From JAYODZ01 sp965660195 (GTDB taxonomy: Bacteria > Pseudomonadota > Alphaproteobacteria > RS24), in contig CBFHZM010000005.1 of NCBI GenBank assembly GCA_965660195.1, forward strand, positions 1 through 44,437: 44,437 bases of DNA, written 5' to 3'. Shown here piece after piece: positions 33,342 through 39,899 of the stretch (its first letter is position 1; each line of letters begins with the position of its first letter). Below the pieces are notes generated by a model that saw only the letters and a program-made list of their open reading frames with translations, made no database searches and had not been told where the DNA came from. The position numbers and the translations under genes are program-made.

Positions 33342-33376
33342 AAACTATCGAAAGCTTGTGCAGGGGTCAAGCTTTC
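33342..33376 (-). promoter_or_regulatory. carAB promoter with overlapping perfect 9+9 bp dyad
   Basis: On the minus strand TTGACC (33370-33365) and TAGTTT (33347-33342) are exactly 17 bases apart. A perfect inverted repeat, GAAAGCTTG (33350-33358) and CAAGCTTTC (33368-33376) with a 9-base spacer, covers the -35 box and most of the spacer. A protein bound to it would block RNA polymerase. The binding factor is unknown. Confidence 0.55.
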
Positions 33377-33578
33377 TTCGACGCAAAGTGTTAATAAAAT
33401 TAAGCATTAAAATCAATGTTTTATGAGCCTTCGAAAGGGGTGCATGGCGTAGCGGCAAAATATTCTTGTTATGATCATAACGAAGGCCTCGAATCGTCGT
33501 CGGAAAGTGCCACGAAACCAATTGCGTCTGGCATCTGTATGGAGTAGGTTCCGCGCGCGTGGTCATAAGGGGTGTTTT
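33377..33578. other. Gap before yqeY
   Basis: No gene is seen in this part of the divergent gap. It holds a perfect 14-bp palindrome, GTTATGATCATAAC (33468-33481), about 100 bases before the yqeY start, and AT-rich sequence at 33390-33420. I could not assign a confident yqeY promoter. Confidence 0.4.
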
Positions 33579-34034
33579 ATGCGAACCGAGTTGAACGAAG
33601 CTCTAAAAGAAGCCATCAAGGGGCAGGACAAAATCCGCGCAGCAACGTTGCGTTTGGTGATGGCTGCCGTCAAGGACCGCGATATTGCAGCGCGTACTGA
33701 TGACAACCGCGAGGGGGTCAGCGACAATGAGATTATCGACATTTTAAGCAAAATGGTTCGCCAAAGGGTCGAGTCGGCAACCACCTATGACGAAGCGGGG
33801 CGGACCGATTTAGCGGACCGAGAGCGCGCTGAGATAGAGATTATTCAAAGCTTTTTACCCGCACAGTTATCCGATGCGGAAATTATAGAAGCTGTCACCT
33901 CGACAATTGCGTCGCTCGATGCCGCGTCGCTGAAGGATATGGGCCGCGTCATGGCCGCCTTGAAGGAGGCTTACGCTGGACAAATGGATTTTGGCCGCGC
34001 TGGGGCTCTGGTCAAGGAAAAGCTTGGCGCTTAG
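33579..34034 (+). CDS. GatB/YqeY domain-containing protein
   Basis: A 151-residue protein of the YqeY family, related to the tRNA-binding tail domain of the GatB amidotransferase subunit. It shows LNEALKEAIKGQDKIRAATLRLVMAAVKDRDI at the N-terminus and LSDAEIIEAVTSTI plus KDMGRVMAALKEAYAGQMDFGRAGALVKEKL at the C-terminus. The frame extends upstream to 33471, but the ATG at 33579 has AAGGGGTG ahead of it and fits the family N-terminus. It precedes dnaG by 71 bases, the usual alphaproteobacterial order yqeY-dnaG-rpoD. A role in tRNA-dependent amidation is suggested by the fold only. Confidence 0.92.
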   Translation: MRTELNEALKEAIKGQDKIRAATLRLVMAAVKDRDIAARTDDNREGVSDNEIIDILSKMVRQRVESATTYDEAGRTDLADRERAEIEIIQSFLPAQLSDAEIIEAVTSTIASLDAASLKDMGRVMAALKEAYAGQMDFGRAGALVKEKLGA

Positions 34035-34094
34035 CTGTCCCCAACATATAACAGGGCCTGCTAATTCTGAACTTACCGCTTCGGTATTTTGCCG

Positions 34095-34100
34095 TATAAT
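34095..34100 (+). promoter_or_regulatory. Perfect -10 box directly upstream of dnaG
   Basis: TATAAT at 34095-34100 ends five bases before the dnaG ATG. The best -35 at 17-base spacing is CTTACC (34072-34077), a weak match. If used, transcription would start at or next to the ATG and yield a leaderless mRNA; no Shine-Dalgarno is present. Confidence 0.35.
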
Positions 34101-34105
34101 GCGAC

Positions 34106-35914
34106 ATGGCTTTTCCTCCGCATATTCTTGACGATATTAAAAACCGTGTTTCGGTGTCCTCGATCGTCGGGCGGCGTGTGAAACTGCAACGCCGTGGCCG
34201 AGAATATGTTGGCTTGTCGCCCTTTAAGGCTGAAAAAACCCCATCTTTTACGGTCAATGACGATAAGCAATTCTATCATTGTTTTGCGACGGGAAAGCAT
34301 GGATCGATTTTTGATTTCTTAATGGAAACAGAAGGTGTGAGTTTCCCCGAAGCGGTTGAGCGACTAGCCTCCGAGGCGGGTGTTAGCCTGCCAGCGCATG
34401 ATCCGCAGGCGGCACAAAAAGCTGAACGTCGCCGCGGCTTGTCGGACTGGATGGCCCTGGCAGGGCAATGGTTTGAGCAGCAGCTCCGTACCCGCCAAGG
34501 TGCCGAGGCCCTCGACTATTTGCGGCGGCGCAGTGTGCAGGATGAATTGTGTCAGGCGTTTGGGATCGGCTATGCTCCGAAGGAGCGCAGCGGTTTACGC
34601 AATTTCTTAACGCAAAAAGGAGCCACGGAGCAAGATTTGCTGTCTGCAGGCTTGATTATCAAGCCCGATGATGGCAGCCAAGCTTATGATCGGTTCCGCG
34701 ACCGCATTATGTTTCCTATTCACGATGCGCGTGGGCGGGTGATTGCTTTTGGTGGTCGGGCGCTTGACCCTGAAGCGCCTGCTAAATATCTCAACTCACC
34801 GGAAACCGAGTTATTCCATAAGGGCGATAATCTTTATAATTTTCATCGCGCCCGGCAACCTGCCTTCGACAGTAAGCAATTGCTGGTGGTCGAGGGTTAT
34901 ATGGATGTGATTGGCTTAGCCCGGGTTGGCCTCATGGCCTCGGTCGCTCCGCTGGGGACGGCCATCACCGAGCAACAGATTGCCTTATTATGGCGCCTGA
35001 CTCCGGAGCCCATTCTCTGCCTCGATGGTGATGAAGCCGGTTTGCGTGCCGCCTATCGTGCGATAGATCGAAGCTTGCCGATTTTAAAGCCGGGGTTTTC
35101 GCTTCGTTTTGCACTGCTGCCGCGTGGTAAAGACCCCGACGATTTAGCGCGTGACGAGGGGCGCGAAGGTGTGCAACGTGTGGTTGAAAAGGCGATGTCG
35201 CTGGTGGACTTGCTATGGGAACGGGAAAAAGAGCGGGTGGCGCTCGATACGCCCGAGCGCATGGCCGATTTCAAGCAAAGACTGCGGCAATTGGTCGGGC
35301 AGATCAAAGATCGCGATGTTCGCGAGCTTTATGGCCATGACATCAAGCGCCGTCTCGACGCCTTGTTTGAGCCAGCCAAGCCCGGTTTCCAAACTTATGA
35401 CCGCCGCCGCGCGCCACGGGCTAAAGCCCGCATGGAAACCAAACGGTCTAGCGTGGCAAGTGCCGCCAGTGGCGTTTCGGCCCGTCCGATGCTGCTCTTG
35501 GCAGGCGTTTTAGCCCATCCCCAGATTCTCGAGCGCCATTATGACAGTTTTGAACGCCTCGACATGCCAGAAGGTCATCTTGCAGCCATGCACGCTGCCA
35601 TTTTAGATGCTGCCAGCACCCATGATGGCCTTGACAGATCGGCTTTAACAGGGCATTTGAATAAGCTCGCGATGGATCGAGACTTGGCGCATATCGAAGC
35701 ATTGGCTAAAGCGCATGGATTAGCATTCACCCATCCGGAAGCAGAATTTGATACAGCGGAAGCTGCGTGGCTTGAAGTTGCGGAGCTCCACTATAAATTG
35801 GTGACACTGGAACGCGAGAAATCTGAAGCGATGAACGATTTAGCCGCCGATGGACAGGCAGATAAATTTGATCGGCTCGTGGCGATTACGCAGCAACAGT
35901 TGTCTGATTTATAG
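34106..35914 (+). CDS. dnaG: DNA primase
   Basis: A 602-residue primase that lays down RNA primers at the replication fork. Domains: N-terminal zinc-finger-like domain (about 1-100), the RNA polymerase core (about 120-360) with FPIHDARGRVIAFGGR, LVVEGYMDVIGL and the TOPRIM acidic motif LDGDEAG, and a C-terminal helicase-interaction domain (about 450-600). In the zinc domain three of the four CHC2 ligands are replaced: S38 and K41 in GLSPFKAEK and T62 in YHCFATGKHG, leaving only C59. The fold around them (EKTPSF) is kept, so the domain probably folds without zinc. The ATG at 34106 fits the family N-terminus MAFPPHILDDI. Confidence 0.96.
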   Translation: MAFPPHILDDIKNRVSVSSIVGRRVKLQRRGREYVGLSPFKAEKTPSFTVNDDKQFYHCFATGKHGSIFDFLMETEGVSFPEAVERLASEAGVSLPAHDPQAAQKAERRRGLSDWMALAGQWFEQQLRTRQGAEALDYLRRRSVQDELCQAFGIGYAPKERSGLRNFLTQKGATEQDLLSAGLIIKPDDGSQAYDRFRDRIMFPIHDARGRVIAFGGRALDPEAPAKYLNSPETELFHKGDNLYNFHRARQPAFDSKQLLVVEGYMDVIGLARVGLMASVAPLGTAITEQQIALLWRLTPEPILCLDGDEAGLRAAYRAIDRSLPILKPGFSLRFALLPRGKDPDDLARDEGREGVQRVVEKAMSLVDLLWEREKERVALDTPERMADFKQRLRQLVGQIKDRDVRELYGHDIKRRLDALFEPAKPGFQTYDRRRAPRAKARMETKRSSVASAASGVSARPMLLLAGVLAHPQILERHYDSFERLDMPEGHLAAMHAAILDAASTHDGLDRSALTGHLNKLAMDRDLAHIEALAKAHGLAFTHPEAEFDTAEAAWLEVAELHYKLVTLEREKSEAMNDLAADGQADKFDRLVAITQQQLSDL

Positions 35915-35994
35915 ACGAATGAAATGATAATCTGGCTGGATGGTCTTCAAAAGATTATCCAAAGCCCGTAACTTTTTTGGGACGATGACAAGTT

Positions 35995-38016
35995 ATGGCT
36001 AAGAAGCAGGCAGTAGAAAAGCAGGAAGCAACAGCGGCTAAGCGTAGCCCGACTAAAAAGTCGGCTAAAAATACAAAGGCCGAAGATAAGGACGATGAAG
36101 TCGCCGCCGTCGATACGAGCGACAGCCCACTGATTGACCTTAATAATCGCGACGTCAAACGTATGATAAAAGCCGCTAAGCAGGTTGGCTTCGTTACGGT
36201 TGATGCGTTGAACAAGGTTTTACCGCCAGAGGAATTCTCGTCGGAACAGATCGAGGACATCATGTCGATGCTGTCGGAGATGGGTATCTCGGTCGTTGAG
36301 AATGACGAGGCCGATCAAGAAGAAGATACCGATAGCGATGATGATAGCGCTGACGAGACCGCCGTTGCCGTGAAAACTGCACGCGCCGCGGGCGGTGAGC
36401 GAACCGATGATCCGGTGCGCATGTATCTGCGCGAAATGGGTGCTGTCGAATTGTTGTCGCGCGAAGGCGAGATTGCGATCGCGAAGCGGATCGAAGCTGG
36501 TCGTGAAACCATGATCGCGGGGCTTTGTGAAAGCCCACTGACCTTCCAAGCCATTATCATTTGGCGCGACGAGCTGAATGAAGGCAAAGTCTTATTGCGC
36601 GATATTATTGACCTTGACGCAACTTTCGCTGGCCCGGACGCCAAGAAAACCGATTTGAGCGCCGCCGGCGCTGCGCCGCCGCCATCCGGAGCGCCATCAG
36701 GGGAGGCAGAGGGCGAGCCTGACGAGGATGAGGATGATCCAGAGAATAATCTATCTCTCTCGGCGATGGAGATGGAGCTAAAGCCCAAAATCCTCACGAC
36801 CTTTGACGAGATCGCGTCGACCTATAAGAAATTGCGTCGGATTCAAGATAAATCGGTTGAGCTTCAGTCAACGAGTAAAGCTTTGCCACCGGCGCAGCAG
36901 AACAAGATGGAAAAACTGCACAGCGAGGTGATTGATGAGGTCAAAAGCCTATCGCTAAATGCCAGCCGTATTGAGGCCTTGGTCGAGCAGCTTTACACCA
37001 TCAATAAACGTCTTGTGGTTTTGGAAACGCGTTTGCTGCGCTTAGCTGAAAAAGCTGGCATCGATCGCGAGGAGTTTCTAAAGCAATATCAGGGCAATGA
37101 GTATGAGATCAATTGGGCGCGGCGGGTGGCGCGCTTAACGGGTAAGGGGTGGAAGAAATTCATCACCGATAATCGTGCCGACGTGAAAGATATTCGCGAT
37201 GAGATTATCGAGCTTGCCACCGAAACGGGTCTGAATATTGACGAATTTCGTCGTATCGTGCGCATGGTACAAAAAGGCGAACGCGAAGCGCGGATCGCAA
37301 AGAAGGAAATGGTTGAGGCCAATTTGCGGTTGGTGATTTCTATTGCCAAAAAATATACCAATCGCGGTTTGCAATTCTTGGATCTAATTCAAGAGGGAAA
37401 TATTGGTCTGATGAAGGCGGTTGATAAATTTGAGTATCGCCGCGGTTATAAATTCTCGACCTATGCGACATGGTGGATCCGGCAGGCAATCACTCGCTCG
37501 ATTGCTGATCAGGCGCGTACCATCCGGATCCCTGTGCATATGATCGAAACCATCAATAAATTAGTGCGGACGTCGCGACAAATGTTGCACGAGTTCGGTC
37601 GAGAGCCAACGCCAGAGGAATTGGCTGAGAAGCTCTCCATGCCGCTCGAAAAAGTACGCAAGGTTCTCAAAATTGCCAAAGAGCCGATCAGCCTTGAGAC
37701 ACCAATTGGCGATGAGGAAGACAGCCAGCTTGGCGATTTCATTGAAGATAAGAACGCGATTTTACCAATTGATGCGGCCATCCAGTCGAATTTGCGCGAT
37801 ACCACAACGCGGGTCTTGGCCTCATTAACGCCGCGTGAAGAACGGGTCTTGCGTATGCGCTTCGGTATCGGTATGAATACCGACCACACGCTAGAGGAGG
37901 TTGGGCAACAATTCTCGGTTACGCGAGAGCGCATTAGGCAAATCGAAGCCAAAGCGCTCAGAAAGCTGAAGCATCCGAGTCGGTCGCGCAAACTCCGTAG
38001 TTTTTTGGATAACTAG
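35995..38016 (+). CDS. rpoD: RNA polymerase primary sigma factor (sigma-70)
   Basis: A 673-residue housekeeping sigma factor. A Lys/Ala-rich N-terminus (1-30) precedes region 1.1 (about 40-100) and an acidic linker. Region 1.2 is at DDPVRMYLREMGAVELLSREGE, followed by the large non-conserved region with a Pro/Gly/Glu-rich stretch at about 222-253. Region 2 starts near residue 443 (NLRLVISIAKKYTNRGLQFLDL, YATWWIRQAITRSI for -10 recognition and melting). Regions 3 and 4 follow, with the -35-recognition helix near 635-655 (VTRERIRQIEAKALRKLKHP). It comes 80 bases after dnaG, probably on the same transcript. Confidence 0.98.
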   Translation: MAKKQAVEKQEATAAKRSPTKKSAKNTKAEDKDDEVAAVDTSDSPLIDLNNRDVKRMIKAAKQVGFVTVDALNKVLPPEEFSSEQIEDIMSMLSEMGISVVENDEADQEEDTDSDDDSADETAVAVKTARAAGGERTDDPVRMYLREMGAVELLSREGEIAIAKRIEAGRETMIAGLCESPLTFQAIIIWRDELNEGKVLLRDIIDLDATFAGPDAKKTDLSAAGAAPPPSGAPSGEAEGEPDEDEDDPENNLSLSAMEMELKPKILTTFDEIASTYKKLRRIQDKSVELQSTSKALPPAQQNKMEKLHSEVIDEVKSLSLNASRIEALVEQLYTINKRLVVLETRLLRLAEKAGIDREEFLKQYQGNEYEINWARRVARLTGKGWKKFITDNRADVKDIRDEIIELATETGLNIDEFRRIVRMVQKGEREARIAKKEMVEANLRLVISIAKKYTNRGLQFLDLIQEGNIGLMKAVDKFEYRRGYKFSTYATWWIRQAITRSIADQARTIRIPVHMIETINKLVRTSRQMLHEFGREPTPEELAEKLSMPLEKVRKVLKIAKEPISLETPIGDEEDSQLGDFIEDKNAILPIDAAIQSNLRDTTTRVLASLTPREERVLRMRFGIGMNTDHTLEEVGQQFSVTRERIRQIEAKALRKLKHPSRSRKLRSFLDN

Positions 38017-38039
38017 AGCAATCGATAGAGCGTAAAACG

Positions 38040-38375
38040 ATGATGCTGACGATGATGAAGGCGAAAATTCACCGCGCTTCGGTAACGCAATGCGACATGC
38101 ATTATGAGGGGTCGATCTCTGTCGACCAAGAGTGGCTTGATCGCGTTGGTATTTTGCCGCATGAACAGGTCGATGTGTTGAACATCAATACGGGCGCGCG
38201 CTTTACGACTGACGCGATCCCGGCTAAACGGGGTTCGCGCACTATCGGCATTAATGGCGCCGCGGCACGGCTTGCACAGCCGCAAGATTTGGTGATTATT
38301 ATTAGTTATGCGCAAATGGATGAGGCGGCAGCCCGCGCGCATAAGCCAGTTGTCTTTATTCCCGACGGGAATTAG
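38040..38375 (+). CDS. panD: Aspartate 1-decarboxylase
   Basis: A 111-residue pyruvoyl enzyme that makes beta-alanine from L-aspartate for pantothenate and CoA. The self-cleavage site is G24-S25 in HYEGSISVD, and K9 in KAKIHR and the Arg in GARFTTDAI match active-site residues; NGAAARLAQPQDLVIIISYAQ is the family signature. MLLT-like MMLTMMK begins the protein. It lies 23 bases after rpoD and ends one base before a tRNA gene. Whether a separate maturation factor (PanZ-like) is needed cannot be told; the alphaproteobacterial form usually is not linked to one. Confidence 0.95.
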   Translation: MMLTMMKAKIHRASVTQCDMHYEGSISVDQEWLDRVGILPHEQVDVLNINTGARFTTDAIPAKRGSRTIGINGAAARLAQPQDLVIIISYAQMDEAAARAHKPVVFIPDGN

Positions 38376-38376
38376 G

Positions 38377-38453
38377 GGGCCTGTAGCTCAGTTGGTTAGA
38401 GCGAACCGCTCATAACGGTTTGGTCGCAGGTTCGAGTCCTGCCGGGCCCACCA
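38377..38453 (+). tRNA. tRNA with CAU anticodon, most likely tRNA-Ile2 (lysidine-modified)
   Basis: A 77-base cloverleaf with encoded CCA end. The acceptor stem GGGCCTG pairs with CGGGCCC (one T-G pair), the D arm is GCTCAGTTGGTTAGAGC, the anticodon stem is AACCG/CGGTT with loop CTCATAA, and the T arm GCAGG-TTCGAGT-CCTGC is complete. A CAU anticodon can be elongator Met or Ile2. C4-G69 and C5-G68 in the acceptor stem are the pairs recognised by TilS in E. coli tRNA-Ile2, whereas elongator Met has U4-A69 and A5-U68; this favours Ile2. It starts one base after the panD stop. Confidence 0.9.
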
Positions 38454-38549
38454 CTCTCCCTTATCATCTCGTAATAATATGAACTCGATTGGCTTTTTGC
38501 GGCGATGCACGCTAAACTCAAGAGAGAACGCCTCGGGAGTAATTTGTTA

Positions 38550-38948
38550 ATGTCAGCTGTGAAACAGTTAATTGGAGTGCTGGTAGGTATCGTGATTGTC
38601 GGCGCCATAGTTTTTTATGGCATGCCGGGGATTAGAGATAATTTTAGACCCCCAGAACTGGTTGAAGTTAAAGTCCATCTAACAAATTTATGCGGCGTGC
38701 GCGACGATACCTTTATCGTGCGTGAGCCGGTAACTGGCATGTCGGCCCGTTTTTCTGACGGTGTGGCGCATATGCGGCTTCTCGATAATCGCAAAATCCA
38801 ACTGGCTGTTAGCCCCGCTTATCCAAACTTTGCCTATGATGGGGAGCTTGTTAAGGTGCGCGATGTCGTGAAATTGGTAGCAGACTGCTCGAGCTCGCCG
38901 CGCCAGCGCCAATTTTTCGGCACGATGCGCGATCAATTCAATAAATAG
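38550..38948 (+). CDS. Hypothetical membrane-anchored protein
   Basis: A 132-residue protein that I do not recognise. Residues about 6-26 form one hydrophobic helix (LIGVLVGIVIVGAIVFYGM), followed by an exported or periplasmic domain of about 100 residues with many beta-prone stretches. Two cysteines remain in that domain (in LTNLCGVRD and VADCSSSP), which could form a disulfide. I chose the ATG at 38550 (GGGAG ten bases upstream); an ATG at 38505 would add 15 residues. It follows the tRNA gene by about 100 bases. A small bitopic envelope protein is the most that can be said. Confidence 0.6.
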   Translation: MSAVKQLIGVLVGIVIVGAIVFYGMPGIRDNFRPPELVEVKVHLTNLCGVRDDTFIVREPVTGMSARFSDGVAHMRLLDNRKIQLAVSPAYPNFAYDGELVKVRDVVKLVADCSSSPRQRQFFGTMRDQFNK

Positions 38949-39011
38949 ACGTATTTACAGCTCTCCAGAATAATTGCACCCTTGAAATCGAACTTTCATA
39001 GGGAGGGATAT

Positions 39012-39428
39012 ATGAGTTCAACAGCAATTATTCAGCCGGTCGTTGTTCTGGGTTTGTGGACCTCTTTGATTTTTATTTGGATGTATGTGAAACGCATTCC
39101 AGCTATGCAAAAAGCTGGCATCGACCCACAAGCAGCCAAGCATGTTAAAGACATTAATTTGCCATCCGGTGTCGCGCAGGTTGCCGATAATTACAATCAC
39201 CTGTTTGAACAGCCAACATTGTTTTATGCCATTGCCCTAGCGATTGCTGTTATGGGGCATGGTGATGAAACCCATGTGCAATTGGCATGGGCTTTTGTGC
39301 TGCTGCGGATTTTGCATTCCTTAGTACAAATCACAGTTAATATTGTGTTGGTTCGTTTTGCAATTTTTGCGCTGTCGTGGGTTGCACTTGGCGCCATGAT
39401 TGTGCGCGAAGCTCTGATGATTTTTTAA
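39012..39428 (+). CDS. MAPEG-family membrane protein
   Basis: A 138-residue protein with four predicted transmembrane helices. Family features are the RxP-containing loop KRIPAMQKAGIDPQAAKHV after helix 1, NYNHLFEQPTLFYAIALA, and RILHSLVQITVNIVLVRFAIF; the MAPEG family includes glutathione transferases and related eicosanoid enzymes. In bacteria its substrate is mostly unknown. A strong GGGAGG precedes the ATG at 39012. An intrinsic terminator lies 25 bases after the stop. It starts 63 bases after the hypothetical membrane-anchored protein. Confidence 0.85.
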   Translation: MSSTAIIQPVVVLGLWTSLIFIWMYVKRIPAMQKAGIDPQAAKHVKDINLPSGVAQVADNYNHLFEQPTLFYAIALAIAVMGHGDETHVQLAWAFVLLRILHSLVQITVNIVLVRFAIFALSWVALGAMIVREALMIF

Positions 39429-39453
39429 GTGTATAGATTTTTCAAACCAATAG

Positions 39454-39481
39454 AAATGGCCGGCTTTGCCGGCCATTTTTT
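39454..39481. terminator. Intrinsic terminator between MAPEG and YggT-like genes (bidirectional)
   Basis: An 11-bp stem AAATGGCCGGC / GCCGGCCATTT with a TTT loop, followed by T residues on the plus strand. On the minus strand it lies immediately after the YggT-like stop codon, which falls in the T tract, so it can serve both convergent genes. Confidence 0.8.
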
Positions 39482-39827
39482 ATGGATTGAACATTTTATA
39501 GAGGCTGGCAGCGATTTCGCTTTCCAGCGGAAACGACAGCATGCCCATGACTGAGTAGCCCAAGAGCCAAGGCATTAGGTAAAACCGTGTTAAGTAAAAA
39601 AACCAGGCAACATAAAGGGGGATTAGCGGCGAAATTAAAAAGGTTGGCGTGATCGGACGCCACAGCCGTAACAGTGGATTGGTGGCGCGGACAAAAAATC
39701 GCATGAAAAAGAAATTTGAATTTTCAGGCAGAAAAAAGCCCATAGCAGTGCGCCCGATTAAGGTCCACATAATGGCGCCGAGTACATAATCAACAAGAAT
39801 AACCCAAATTGGAAATGCGGTTGCCAT
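39480..39827 (-). CDS. Small membrane protein, YggT-like
   Basis: A 115-residue protein with three or so hydrophobic segments and the stretch FFFMRFFVRATNPLLRLWRPITP, which resembles the R-x-T-x-P-x-L-x-P-x-R motif of YggT proteins (factors linked to osmotic shock resistance and cell division). I place the start at the ATG at 39827, which has a near-perfect Shine-Dalgarno GGGAGGTGATT immediately upstream; an ATG at 39851 would add eight residues. Its upstream gap is only a few bases from a strong terminator of the symporter gene. The assignment to YggT rests on a weak motif and topology. Confidence 0.65.
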   Translation of the reverse strand: MATAFPIWVILVDYVLGAIMWTLIGRTAMGFFLPENSNFFFMRFFVRATNPLLRLWRPITPTFLISPLIPLYVAWFFYLTRFYLMPWLLGYSVMGMLSFPLESEIAASLYKMFNP

Positions 39828-39851
39828 AATCACCTCCCGAGAGATAAACAA

Positions 39852-39884
39852 AAATAAAAAAGGTGGGGCCGAAGCCCCACCTTT
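39852..39884 (-). terminator. Intrinsic terminator after the symporter large subunit
   Basis: On the minus strand AGGTGGGGC-TTCG-GCCCCACCT forms a 9-bp stem capped by the stable C(UUCG)G tetraloop and is followed by a T-rich run. It lies 16 bases after the symporter stop and only 11-13 bases before the Shine-Dalgarno of the YggT-like gene. Confidence 0.85.
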
Positions 39885-39899
39885 CTAACGCAGGTGGTT

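Noticed and set aside
33345..33566. 73-codon minus-strand frame upstream of carA
   Set aside because: It covers the carA promoter and dyad, has no Shine-Dalgarno and an unlikely composition.
36315..36797. Ser-rich open frame antisense to rpoD
   Set aside because: Arises from Asp/Glu-rich codons of the sigma factor's acidic linker read backwards.
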